Below are positions 33,331 to 46,990 of a stretch of 64,000 bases of DNA, piece by piece. Source of the stretch: Plectrocnemia conspersa (lineage: Eukaryota > Arthropoda > Insecta > Trichoptera > Polycentropodidae); the NCBI GenBank assembly GCA_009617715.1, contig VTFK01000126.1, positions 372,001 through 436,000 on the forward strand, in the 5' to 3' direction. Each line of letters begins with the position of its first letter. The first letter of the stretch is position 1. The notes below the pieces were generated by a model. That model saw only the letters and a program-made list of their open reading frames with translations. It searched no databases and was not told the origin of the DNA. The position numbers and the translations under genes are program-made.

Positions 33331-33559
33331 CACAAAATATCACTAAGAGAAGAGCAATTTTCGCGATACGTTTCGGTCGATAGTTCAGAAGAAATTTAAT
33401 ATTCGATTATAAAATGCATTTTTGTATCTGTCTGAAATTCCTGAATTCAGGGTGCATCATATACTCTAATAGATGAGTTTTCAAAAGGTATGTCTCAATA
33501 TTAAATTATAATCTCACATATTAAATTTCAATAAAATATCTTAATTGGTTCACAAGTTA
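33331..33559. other. Unassigned, possibly more of the piggyBac relic
   Basis: This would hold the middle and N-terminal part of the transposase on the minus strand, but no family motif can be read. Confidence 0.3.
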
Positions 33560-33985
33560 TAGAGAATTTACTAAAAAAAAATTGTTTGCCATTATTCTGC
33601 AAAATCACTCGGCCACCAAGCAAAGTCCGGCAAAAATAGCTCCAGGCGGTAAGCTGTTAAAAATTAATTATTCTTTGTATTGGTATTAAAAAAATCTGTT
33701 TACATCACTTTTATAGAGCTAACCATCAACCGATGAATAACGGGCGAGCAAGACTCTAACGATCATTATTCACTAACGGTAAATAATAACAAAATACTTA
33801 AATGTCGTTTTTTGTATACAACCGTCCCTTGAGTATTCCGAATGTATTTTTGGAAAATACTTTTTTATATTTTTATTAAACGGTAAATGTTTGAGGATGC
33901 CGAAACGAAATGTGTTTTAAAATTTATATTGTTAAACAATACTTTCAGAGTTTTAAATAGGGTTTCCTGTCCTTTTTCAATACAT
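33560..33985 (-). repeat. Family D repeat, copy 1
   Basis: Shares several blocks with 42010-42630 (inverted) and 53280-53830 (same orientation): CTAACCATCAACCGATGAAT; ATTAAACGGTAAATG; TAGGGTTTCCTGTCC. On the minus strand the blocks keep one reading frame (FRFGILKHLPFNK, then LLARYSSVDG) with stops in between. The family is not recognised. Confidence 0.6.
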
Positions 33986-36469
<2,484 letters not shown>

Positions 36470-36975
36470 GCTTGAATATCCACTTCGAAGTTCATGGTGT
36501 GGCGACAGGTAACAATAAGGTTACAATTCCCGTACAGAGAACGGTCGCCCGATTACATTACGAGACTCGACTACTGGCTCCGCTCACGCCCTCGCCGCTT
36601 CCGCCGACTACTTGCCGCAGCCCCGACCATGTGCCGCCATCGTCAGCCACCGTCGCCGCCGCCGACCACGCGGCCCAGGAAGCACCCGGCGCCGTCACGC
36701 ACCCGTAGGGCTACGCCACTGCGACACCGAGCACCATCACGACGACCCCCACACTGGTGACAACCCGACGTGAGCACGAGCTCCAGCACCAGACGACACG
36801 ACCCCCACAATGGCATCAAAATTTAAGAACTCGCTATGCACATACAAATTTCACTCAACGTCAGAGCATCCAAGTTGCCGCTTCTCTCTTCGCATCCCAT
36901 GGTCCGGATCAAGATTCTGAAGCTTCGGAGACGCCTGGAGCTTACGGATGTATCCACAGACTTTGCGTATAACTA
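36470..36975 (+). mobile_element. Ty3/gypsy-like LTR retroelement 5' fragment (tentative)
   Basis: An abrupt GC- and Pro/Ala-codon-rich island (36490-36760) is followed by a primer-binding-site-like sequence (36755-36773) and about 200 bases with gag-like phrases in shifting frames: SLNVRASKLP, then LELTDVSTDFA, which recall the start of gag in insect gypsy elements (KLPPFW..., GVSTD...). Downstream pol is absent. A second, smaller GC pocket at 37488-37667 begins TGTAAGCC and ends ATCACA, which could be an unrelated LTR end, but no pairing of LTRs could be shown. The frames in the GC-rich part have no other family features. Confidence 0.4.
36755..36773 (+). other. Primer-binding-site-like sequence (tRNA-Trp type)
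   Basis: TGGTGACAACCCGACGTGA differs by a 2-base insertion from TGGTGACCCCGACGTGA, the complement of the 3' end of insect tRNA-Trp with CCA, used as primer by CsRn1-type gypsy elements. It sits where a PBS should be, just after a GC-rich block and before gag-like sequence. Confidence 0.5.
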
Positions 36976-37082
36976 ACCTATATAAATTTTACGCGACGAT
37001 TTTATTTTGTTTTCACGAAAAAAACATATATTAACAACAATTTTGGTCTATTAAAATCAAAAATAGGTCATAATAATAATTC
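36976..37082. other. Spacer
   Basis: AT-rich, nothing recognised. Confidence 0.5.
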
Positions 37083-37200
37083 ATTTTGATCGCACAGACA
37101 CGATGAAAATCAAAACACACTAGAGTCCTAATATGATTCAATCCCAGGTCTTTTGTCTTAGGGCATTTGCCCCTGACTTATCACGGAGAGCAAATAAAGA
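37083..37200 (-). mobile_element. SINE-like repeat, copy 3
   Basis: Plus-strand hallmark ATTTTGATCGCACAGACACG, then about 45 bases on GATTCAATCCCAGGTCTTTT, the inverse of a B-box (ACCTGGGATTGAATC). The A-box end near 37170-37200 includes TTATCACGGAGAG. Second clearest copy after 11511. Confidence 0.6.
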
Positions 37201-40200
37201 GCAAAATTTAGCTGTAGATCAGTGATAAGCAAGCTATTTTTGATCCACTATTTTGTTCAAAATCTTATTGCGAACCATGAATAGACATTTTTTAATCGTC
37301 AACGTAGTTGATGTAGTTTTTTTATGTGGGATTTGAGATTTTAATATAATACAAATAATTTTATCAAATATCTTTTTTGATCATCCATGTAGGTATAAAT
37401 ATTTTTTTAATTTAAAATACGCACTAGTGTAGGGTATGCGCTTTCAAAGAAATCATGATTCATTTTATGTTCGACTCTATATTAGGAAATGTAAGCCGTG
37501 AGTTATTCTCAGGACACGTCAAACGTTATTCTCGTTACGCGTTGATTACAGTCGTTTATTACAGTCGCTAAGAGACTTAGAAAGTACGCGATCAACGTCC
37601 CGCTGCTTGGCACTCCATCTGGTGGCTATTAGTACTGTCTCTTGTTCGCCCCTGCTGCCATCACAAATAATCAAATTTTATTGGTAATTGCTTCTTAATG
37701 AATACAAGCCCTAAATTTTTTGTAATTTTTTTTTTTACATTTTGCGACGATAAAAAAAATATTTCTAGTGACGCACAAATTAGTAGCAGTACATCGAATA
37801 AATAATTTTTACTTGTATTGTAATACACAAAAACTGTGTTTTAAGTATTTATGGTATTTTAGAAATTAAAATTTTCATAATATAATATTCCACTACAAAT
37901 ATTAACAATAAATTATAGAAAAATATATTCGGTATTAAATATTCGGGTAAGAGTATCTAATCTATGTAGATGTACTATACTTAAAAATATATTCAGTTTT
38001 TCTTTTACATATTAATATGTCTGTTCTAATGGAATTATTATAGAGTTTTGTTGTTTTTTAAAATATGGCAGATGATACATTACTTACTATTAAGAACTCC
38101 TATTCTTTGATCAAGGGATTCCAGATGATTTAAAATAATACAAATTCTGGGATTAGTAAATATAGCCCGAAAATATTAAGAATGAAACAGCAGTTACATT
38201 ATAAGTATACATATCTAAATTTATACTAGCAAAAAATTTTGATTTCTTACTCACTACAGTGTCATTAAAGTTAAGCTTGAAGATATTTTATATTTTTAGT
38301 AAAAGCTCACACGTTTTTATTAGATTTTTATACTTAAAAATACTGACAAACATTATTAATAAAAAGTTTAGTATTATTATTAAATATAGAGTATATTTTT
38401 GTAATATTATCTAAAAGCACAAATACTTTAATGGCATAAATAAATTTGTTTTTATTTATTTTATCGCGCGCTAATGACTCCTAGAACGGACAATATAAAG
38501 TGCTTCACATCTACATAAATTACGCTCAACCCCGTTCTCCATTAATATTCTCGTATGTATAAATACCATTATGTGTTTTTATATGTATGCATTCATAAGT
38601 AGTTTATGTAAAAAATAAAATATAAAAATATAAGAAAACATATATTTTCAGTGTGTACGTAAAAATTTTGCGTTGCTTGTAAATGAAAAGAAAAACAATA
38701 TAATAATGTTTACGTGGAACTTATTCATATTTTAGTAACAATATTAACCTTCAACAAAAACTTGTGTTTAGCACACAGCTATACGATATGTACCTCAGAA
38801 AGTTTTCGCATTTGGTATTTATTATTAAACATTTAGCAATTCATTTTGTGGTTCAGATTTGGCGTATGGTAATATTTTTTATTGTAGTTATTTGATCTAG
38901 AAGATTAACGAGACTTAGTACTAGAATTTAGCAAGTTAATCTTTATAAATTATATTTCAAGCACGAATGTAAAATAAAATAACAAAATAATAGTTAAAGT
39001 TCCCCACTAAAGTTTAATATAGCGAAAAAATGTGCTATAAACGCTGGATAAATATTAAAATATACATATGTATATAGCTCGCGGAAAGTTGCTTGTTGTA
39101 CTACGTTCATTTAGCTCGAATTTTTTTTTCTGAAAAAAAAATGTTTTTATGCTGGGTTGTTATGAAATAACTTACCTGTGAAATTTTTTTGCGCTCCTGT
39201 CGGACGAACAAACCATAAAAAAGCTCTGTGAAAGTACTCTATTAGAATATAAAATGAACGTTAATTTTCATAATAAATTAGCAGTGTAGTATATTTTTAG
39301 TTTTAATAAAAAAAATATTTATATTTATAAATATATGGCATTTAAATTACGAATAGATAGATATAAAATAGTTTTATGATTCTGATCATTTTCCATCAGT
39401 CCTGTGATGCTATTATTACTTAGTATATTAATATATTATATATATATATATATATATACTTCACTGTGTGTATTCTTTTTATTATCACTAACAAACCGTT
39501 ATTAATCTAATAAGACAAATAATACAATAACAATCAAATGCGACAAAATTATTTTAATATATATATTCTTTCATCAATATTATGATATTATTATACGTAT
39601 GACAAACAATCACAAAGAGGTATAATATATCGTAAGAGCACTTGTGTCGTTATGTATCATAATAAGTATATTATGTATTGATATTATTATACAATTATAT
39701 CATAATAAAATAAAGTTATAGCGACTTCTAGATACAAATCAGATTATTCAGTTTTTATTACTAAATACGTATAATAATGTGTATTAATTTATTACCATTA
39801 TTCACGCAAATAACCTGGATACTCGTACCGTTAATTAATAACGAGAGCGCTTCGTTCCGACCTATTTGACACCTAAATTTTTTTTGTAAAATATATTTAC
39901 ATTTCAATTAAAAATATAATTTTATTAGGTGTTTCAAAACTTGTTTTTATTTTTATTGTGCCGGTATATAATATATAGGTATTTGATAAAGTAACGCTTT
40001 TTTTCATATTGAGTGTAGGACGACGACCGAACGTAAATATCAAACAATGAAAAGCGATATCATCAATAGAGAATTTTTTTCTTGCTTTTACGTGAGGTAT
40101 TTTTTTTACTTTGCTATACAGAAATATCAGCAAGATACAATGTATTGTATTTGTGTAATTTGAACGAATTCGTTTAAAAAATGCAATGATGTTGATCATT

Positions 40201-42009
40201 ACTTTAACAAGATTTTTCCTGAAGTAATATTAATATAAGATCTATTGTATATATTATTTATGATGAAACAAAAATACATCTTCCCAAACATTCGATTGCC
40301 ATTTTAATTGATGCATGATTTTTTTGTACACTATTTACGGATAATCAAAAATTGAAAGATTTTTAACAAAATTATATATATAAATATATACATAAATATC
40401 TATCCAATCTCTCATGAATATTTATATATTAGATATACTATATTAACCTAACTTATATACATATTTTATAAAATTAATTTACTTTGAGATGTACATCTTA
40501 ATTAAAATTCTTGTAAATTTTAAAGAACCAATATTGAATTTAATCTTATAAGTAATAAAATGCTTCTACTCGAATTTATTTACAATCGGTTTTAATGGTG
40601 TTCAGATGATCGCTCAAAGTAATAATATCAAAATAATTAAAGGGTTATAAATTCTTAGAATTCATTGAAGCTGTATTTTGTATACATATAATATATAATA
40701 AAACAAACTTGATATACATTATGTACTATATAAACTGTTTATTTAACAAATTTAAAAAAAATATATTACACTTGAAGCTTTACTGTCCTAAAGTGATATC
40801 TTTCAATAATCCATTTCTGTGTAATATCGGAACAATGTTTAAGTTCGATCCTTTTTTCAACGAAAGTCCTCAAGCAAAGTGAAATTTTGTGTTAGGTTTA
40901 TCCGTGCAAAGCCTCCTTTCCGGCGACCGCATTTAAGGAAAGAAAGAAAAACGTCAGAAACACAACTCGGGCTTTCAGCCGCTCGTCCGGTTGTTTTTCG
41001 ATGTTTGCGAGTTTTTTCCGGTTTCGTGGATGTGAGAAAACTTCAAAAGAATCTCTAGTGAATATTCGCTGAAATGGAAGATGGAACTTCCTAACCGAAA
41101 CTGAAATATAATTAATCACTGCCCTGAACCCATGCCGAGAAAAAATGCAAATGGCTTTATTCATGGCATTTTTTATCATAAATTAATGAGAAAATATTAG
41201 GATGGATTTTATTAATATTATCATATAGAATATACTGAATACCTTTATATAATAAAGTATATAAATCACAATATTAATCAGTTTGTTACAATTTTTTTAA
41301 TGTATGTAGTTATTGTATTTTTTTTATAATATTTACTAATATTATTATTTTCACTAGTAAAATTTAATTATCTTACTGCAATATAGTAGATAAAAAGAAA
41401 AAAAAAATCAGCATAAATCCTAATCTATGTTTCTACTTATTTTTTTTTTGTATGCAATTTTTAATCAGCTGATAATACTACTGTATCCGCAATGTCTCAG
41501 TTGCAGCAGCATTGTTCTTACAGAGTATAAAAGAGTTACGTATATGATGATGATGTCACTGATGAAATTATTTATACTTTTGGGTTTTAATCATCTGTAT
41601 TATGAATCGTTCTGGCAATTATTTGAAACAATCCAATAAGAACATTCGTCCTGAAACATTAATCACATACCGGAGAAACTATCATTTTATGTAGAAAAGA
41701 AGCGCGATAAACAATGCGTTTTACGCTGCGTAAAAGGACTTTTGTTATTTTTACCCCTTTGTTAACGATCACCACCTAGAAGATTCACTTCTAAGGCTTA
41801 AACACATTCCGTGGGCGTGTCTAAGAAGCGATGTAATTGGTCCGACAAAATCAGAGCTGAGGCTTCCGACCCGGGTACCCACACGTTCTTCAAATAACCA
41901 AATACCCTGTTTTTAACGGATACTCGGACATTTAAATTTCAAAATAATATTTGATTTCTTCATGTTATAGTATAAAGATACAAAATTCTCCAGATATTAT
42001 TTTACTTCG
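37201..42009. other. Largely AT-rich, no gene seen
   Basis: Contains a small GC pocket at 37488-37667, a (TA)11 tract at about 39437-39458, and GC-elevated pieces at 40890-41170 and 41690-41910. A 93-codon minus-strand frame at 40898-41179 sits in the first of these (for example RKKLANIEKQPDERLKARVV) and has more balanced composition than chance, but it is not recognised. Everything else is an AT desert. Confidence 0.4.
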
Positions 42010-42630
42010 CAAAACCTATTTAGCGATTAAGTGAGTATTGAGAGCGGTGTATCAAAAAATACAGGAAATATCTATTCAACAGTTAAAATGTATTGTTTCA
42101 CATTGTAAGTTTCATGACACATTTTGTTTCATCATCTTTAAGCATTTGCCGTTTAATAAAAAATGTAAAATGCGAGTATTTGCAAAAATTCACATATTCG
42201 GGAGACGGCGGTACACAAAAAATACATTTAATTCTATTGCTATTATTTACTGTCAATGATTTATCATTGTTGGGGTCTTGCTCGCTCGTTATCCATCGGT
42301 TGATGGTTAGCATCGCAAGCATGAGATGTGAACAGTTTTTTTTTAAATATTTCAATGCAATTTTGATACTTTTTACTTTTTAATCGTAATAAAACATATT
42401 TATTCTTCACTTCGGCAAATTTAAAAATAGCAAATTCTGCATGTACTTTTGGTAATCCATTAATTAAAGATTATAAAAATTTTATGATGCCTTCAAGTTG
42501 CGAAAATTGACAATGGTCGGCACTTAATAAAGTTTCTGGTAATGCTATGACTCATAGTAGTAACACATTTTTGCTATCAACAATATATTGGGATGGGTGA
42601 GCTGTTTAACGTGTTTTACGCTAAGCAAAT
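42010..42630 (+). repeat. Family D repeat, copy 2
   Basis: Inverted relative to 33560 and 53280. On the plus strand it reads RAVYQK, then SHCKFHDTFC, IIFKHLPFNKK (from 42041), later LLARYPSVDG, and NTFLLSTIYW near the right end. Copies 1 and 3 read RFGILKHLPFNK, LLARYSSVDG, and RAVYRKGTGNPYL, SQCKFYDD, TFCFGILKHLPVSKK, NTFLLSTIYWG in the matching orientation. Frame agreement between copies indicates descent from a protein-coding element. The protein is not identified. Confidence 0.6.
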
Positions 42631-42869
42631 ATATTTAAATTTTCCCACGCTCATGTGATGGTTCTAAAATATTTTATTTTATACCTTACTTTGGTTTTAT
42701 GGCAACATTTAATCTTGACAATCATTATCAGATTGTTTATCCGTTATTCTACGAATATTTTAAATCTGATACATTTATCAACCATAATAGTTTTGTAACA
42801 AACAATAAATTTATCCACCGTTATAAATATTTTTGATTATTAATATCGTATTTCTACGTTAGCTTGATA

Positions 42870-43004
42870 GTTTTACATCCTTAAAACCTCTTATGCAAAA
42901 GGTAACGTCAGCAATAACTGCCGTAAAATTGGAGATGGAGCTCTCTGAAATTTTTTATAGAACTCAATGAACTCTACAACTTTCCATTAAAACATATGGA
43001 ATTT
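42870..43004 (+). repeat. Tandem duplication, unit 1
   Basis: Contains TTATGCAAAAGGTAACGTCA then AATAACTGCCGTAAA and, further on, TAAAACATATGGAATTT. A second unit at 43281-43440 has TATGCAAAATGTGACGTCGC, AATAACTGCCATAAA and TTAAAACATATGTATG. The hAT MITE at 43005 lies between them, just after the AACATATGG end of unit 1. Confidence 0.6.
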
Positions 43005-43272
43005 CAGTGGCATAGCTAGGGTATGTGCTGCCCAGGGCGGTCCTTAAAATTGCCGCCCCCCCTCATACAATTTTTTCAGGGTCATAAAATCATCATTTCT
43101 TAAAATAATAAATTGGTTATTATTAAGCTCCTGTTATTCGTGGATTTATATATGTTTTAGTGTATTCAGGGTTAAGAACCACACTAGACGATCACATTGC
43201 GAATATGCCACCCCCAAGCAAGTGCCGCCCGGGGCGGCCCGCCCCCTCCGCCCCACCATAGCTACGCCACTG
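43005..43272. mobile_element. hAT-type MITE, 268 bp
   Basis: Begins CAGTGGCATAGCTAGGGT and ends ACCATAGCTACGCCACTG, inverted repeats of 17-18 bases. The flanks TGGAATTT (42997-43004) and TGGCATTT (43273-43280) are an 8-bp target duplication with one mismatch. Ends of this type with subterminal GCCGCCC-rich stretches are widespread in hAT elements. It has no coding capacity. At 36705-36721 the phrase GTAGGGCTACGCCACTG resembles one of its termini. Confidence 0.92.
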
Positions 43273-43280
43273 TGGCATTT

Positions 43281-43440
43281 TAAACAAATTGCAAATTTTG
43301 ACAATCATATTAAGACTTTATATGCAAAATGTGACGTCGCAAATAACTGCCATAAATTTTTTTAGAATTTTTTCCCATGAAACAAATAGAAAACGGTCAA
43401 AATGTATCCTTTAGCTTAAAACATATGTATGTGCTAATGT
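43281..43440 (+). repeat. Tandem duplication, unit 2
   Basis: See unit 1 at 42870. This unit is uninterrupted and slightly diverged. Confidence 0.55.
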
Positions 43441-44386
43441 GCATATTGTTTGTTTATTTATGTTTTAAAACACCATGTAGCACATATTTATTTAAAGCAA
43501 TTATTATAGATTCCGCAGAATTATATGTTTTAACTAACCCCAAAATATATTTTTTTTCTTCTTATAATAAGTTTATAATTATCCGATTTTTTAAAAAGTA
43601 TAAAAATTTATAAGGGGAATAAATATTAATTATATATGGCCGTTAAATAAAAATGAATAAAATAAAATAACAAAACCATAGTTACACTAACAAAAAACAA
43701 CAAGTTAAAATATGTGCTCTTTGTGTCTCAAAATATAATTAAATTATATTATATACATTATTTTATTTTTCTCGTATGAACGTAAAACGTGATGTCGTGA
43801 GTGTAAAACATTATAAAGCGAGTGCGAAGCGCAAGATAATAACGAGAAGTGAAAAAATACCAACAAGTCAGTATTCTAGTTATTTATAGTTTGCTTGACA
43901 TCTAGCTATTTTTAAATTGCTTATGATTATAAACCCCTGGCCGTTTTATTTAATTTTTACCCTCAAAAATTAGACTTAAAAAAATCCTTAAAATAAATAC
44001 GAGCTAGCGATACCCCAACCTAAAAAAATACGATTGCAAAGGGTTTTAATGTAAATATTAATTTTTAAATTGTATTTTGCTTTTATTAATATTTGTATGT
44101 TTTGTTTTATAGATTTATGAATATTCTTTACAATTTAACTTTTGTTTTAAATTTAGTGATAATATATATATACGTATATATAACTAAATATATTTTTTTA
44201 ATTGAATTTTTATATAATTTAGAATTGTACGTTGTGATAAAAAGATTAATATGTATTTTACATATTTTTTTATCCATCTCATAATAATGTTTCAAAATTA
44301 TATTTTTAATTTTTTTGCTTGATAAATAAATGTTTTAGTTTACAAAACTTGTATTTAAAATATTTTTTTTAATTGGCATTTTTTAT
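43441..44386. other. AT-rich, no gene seen
   Basis: Short frames here are rich in I, Y, F and N as expected by chance. Could be the interior of a decayed hAT element ending at 44435, but no transposase motif was found. Confidence 0.4.
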
Positions 44387-44435
44387 TGTGGCCCGCGGCC
44401 AAATTTTCATTCCTAATGTGGCTCGACATTTAAAA
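44387..44435 (+). repeat. hAT 3'-terminus-like sequence
   Basis: TGTGGCCCGCGGCCAAATTT, then TCATTCCTAATGTGGCTCG, is like the 3' subterminal GTGGCCCGC repeats of BED-finger hAT elements. No matching 5' end is in range. Confidence 0.4.
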
Positions 44436-44749
44436 AAGATTTCCACCGCTTTCATGATAATTCTAGAAACTAGCATCATCACGATAGATCACAGTTGTCG
44501 ATAATTCAACTCGACACTCCAGCGAAGACTCTCCGGCTTCCTTGATCTGTCATTTCGAATCCACATTTTCAATTACATTTTCATATATCCTTCTGGCGTC
44601 TATTTTTCTTATGATTTTTCTTACATCCCTTCGACTTCAGAACTCGAAAGTACGAAAATAAATATTTTTAATTATTACTTTCTGTTTATATATTGTACTT
44701 AAAAATCCTTATGGATTTAATATTATTAAACTTTATAATCGATGTCATG
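44436..44749. other. Unassigned
   Basis: Moderate GC at 44440-44640, no frame recognised. Confidence 0.4.
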
Positions 44750-44862
44750 AACCAGCGATTAAGTGTGTGATTAATAACTTAAAGATCTTCGTTTAAGTCT
44801 CTTATGAAATATAATGTTTTTATATTTTTATCGTGTCTGGGATATTGAAAGATTAGGTTTTT
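44750..44862 (+). mobile_element. SINE-like repeat, copy 4 (plus strand)
   Basis: The only plus-oriented copy: an A-box-like GCGATTAAGTG, a degenerate B-box (AAGATCTTCGTTTAAGTC), then the family's 3' hallmark TTTATCGTGTCTGGGATATT. The order tRNA-like head, then TCGTGTCTG tail, agrees with the minus-strand copies. Confidence 0.55.
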
Positions 44863-45699
44863 ATAAATTTTCATAATCTTTTAGATATATATTGTGAAAA
44901 AAATGTAATAATAAAATTGATCTAGGTGACATATAATATATTGATCAAAAACATAGATTTCACTGATTTACAGATTTTATTTGTCTTGTGTCCTTAGTAA
45001 TTTGATTGTGTTTACTTTGCTGTAACGTATTAGACTTATGCCAATCATGTTGCAACTAAAGCTTTATAATAAATTAATGTCATTAAAATAAAGAAACTTT
45101 TTCTTAATGCATTGTAAATAATGTATATTTTTTTCTTCAATTATTTAATGTGGTTCTTGATTTAATTTTTTTTTGATAAATATTTTAATTATGTGTAATT
45201 AATTTCTATTATATAATATTTTACACATATAAAACAGTCGCAAATTTCCGGTGTGAATTTGGTGGTTGTGAGGAGTAACTACAAACATTCCATTTAATTT
45301 AGTAACGTAATATATTACAGCATGGGCTTGCCATGAACAAGGATGATAATGTGCCGGATATGAGTTTAACACAACCGGAAATGGGATTTTATTATAAAGG
45401 ATTTTTAACAAGCGCTAACGGAAATTTAATGTATAATATTACGTTTAGAAATTATCGTTTGGGAAGCGAATGAATTTTTTATTTATATTACAATTTCTTT
45501 TGCTAAATGTGTATCTAAGAAATTTGATTTTATTATATTATATAATATAATATATTTCGCAAGGAGCTGAATAGATTATACAAACACAATAAAAGCATAG
45601 AATTCATTTCAACGTGTGTTAAAATATCGTGTTTTTCGTTACTGTGATTATCAAATCTCTCGCCTTGTATATCAAATTTTGCAGTGAGGTGGTTGTTAG
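44863..45699. other. AT-rich, no gene seen
   Basis: A modest GC piece at 45230-45420 contains a 70-codon minus-strand frame that is not recognised. Confidence 0.4.
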
Positions 45700-46320
45700 C
45701 AGGGTGTTTTCGTCGCTCGTAGCGTTCCTATTGCAACAGCGCCGACACTATTTTATTGCTTTTGACGTGAATTTTCGACTTCTGAGAAGTGATATCTGTT
45801 TTTGCGCCCTCCTATTGATCAAAATTCGGTTTGAATACACTTTGACCAATACTCTACTATAACTATGGAGCAATATGTTTGTATTTCTTTTGCTTATTTC
45901 TTCCTGAGAGTTGGTTAAGTTTATGTTTTAAAATTTACCTAATAAAAGTGCTAAAATTGTAATTTCTTTTAGAACTCTCATTAGGTTAAGTTGGGTTTGG
46001 TTGATTCGTGTAGGTTAGGTTAGGGTTTGAACAGTTTACGTTTCGCAACTGTCAAATTGAGTTTTAGAAACATATGATTAAATTATATTAACGGCATTAT
46101 ATTATATTTTCGCTAGTAGAAATGTATATCTACTAGTAAAAATGTATTTGCACTAGTGAACTTTACTGAAAAATAAATCGCATGTAAATAAATAATGATA
46201 AGTATGTAAATGTATATATTAATACCTTTAAATCATATAATTTAATTGGTATATGCCCGAAAAATTATATTTTTACTGGTAAAAATATATATCGCCTGGT
46301 GAAAATATATTCCGATATGA
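45700..46320 (+). mobile_element. Family B, copy 3 (right half and long tail)
   Basis: Begins in the GC-rich centre, keeps one arm (TATTTTATTGCTTTTGACGT, ACTTCTGAGAAGTGAT, ATTCGGTTTGAAT), then a long tail with AGGTTAGGTTAGGGTTTGAA and an AT-rich end containing several ACTAGTAAAAAT-type phrases. The tail matches the copy at 47950-48851 in inverted orientation as far as about 46320, which extends the family beyond the ends seen in copies 1, 2 and 5. Confidence 0.65.
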
Positions 46321-46382
46321 TTTTTAGAATAAATTCAAGGTTTTTTATATTTTCTTAGCGGGATAACCCGAGAATTTATGGT
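46321..46382. other. Spacer before the hAT relic
   Basis: Short AT-rich spacer. Confidence 0.4.
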
Positions 46383-46990
46383 TTGGAATCAGGGACGTTA
46401 TTTCTGCTTTTTTCAGGGAGAAGGGAGCAAACCCCCCCCCCACAAAAGCCGTTCCTGATTTTGTACCCTATTATAAATGTACTGCAGCTGATGTTAATTT
46501 CACACCACGAATTTTTATCAAAAAATGATCTTCCTATTGATTCGAAAGCATTTTATTTCACGTTGAAAAAGTAAATTTAAAAAAGGATGCTAGATAGAAA
46601 AAATGTTTTGGCGTATTGACTAAAAATATTGGGCTGAAGATATTGATGTTCAGTTGACATTTATAGATATGGAATTCAGGAACATGTCAATCGAACTACT
46701 ATAAACAAAAGTGGATTTCGCGAATACGTTCTCAAAAAGACATCTTGAAAAATATTGCGTTTGATATATGCTCTGAATTCTATTCTCATTTTTTCAAGTG
46801 AACGTGAACGCAGGTTTTCGCAAATTAATCTAATTATTACCCCAATAAGAGCTTCGTACAAGACCAATACAGCTTCAGCATTTTTGTTCATCAAACTCGT
46901 CGGACCATCTTTGCCATTTTTTGATCCTTCAAAATACGTTGATCTGTGCTTTCTCAGATTTCATTCACACTAACACTAAAAAAACTTTGG
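46383..46990 (+). pseudogene. hAT transposase C-terminal relic (KIAA1586/ZNF862-like)
   Basis: The plus-strand frame 46755-46970 reads SERERRFSQINLIITPIR, then TASAFLFIKLVGPSLPFFDPSKYVDLCFLR. This is the C-terminal dimerisation region of hAT transposases related to KIAA1586 and ZNF862: SxxCERGFSQMNLIxTPxRSSL, SLLFIKLxGPPL, F(N/D)PxxYVxxWL. Here the usual Cys-Glu-Arg reads Arg-Glu-Arg. Upstream frames to about 46383 (ISHHEFLSKNDLPIDSKAF) are probably the preceding part. Before them CAGGGACGTTATT and a run of nine C could be the element's start, which would make this an internally deleted copy. It is bracketed by inverted family B copies. Confidence 0.7.

Noticed and set aside
36472..36760. Two overlapping Pro/Ala/Arg-rich frames
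   Set aside because: GC-rich simple composition gives open frames in more than one phase; no conserved domain, and the context fits a retroelement 5' region better.
37488..37667. Possible solo LTR starting TGTAAGCC and ending ATCACA
   Set aside because: No 4-6 bp target duplication and no second copy in the window, so not listed as an element.
46010..46030. TTAGG-like telomeric repeat (AGGTTAGGTTAGGG)
   Set aside because: Only two to three units and located within the family B tail, also present inverted at 48290-48305.
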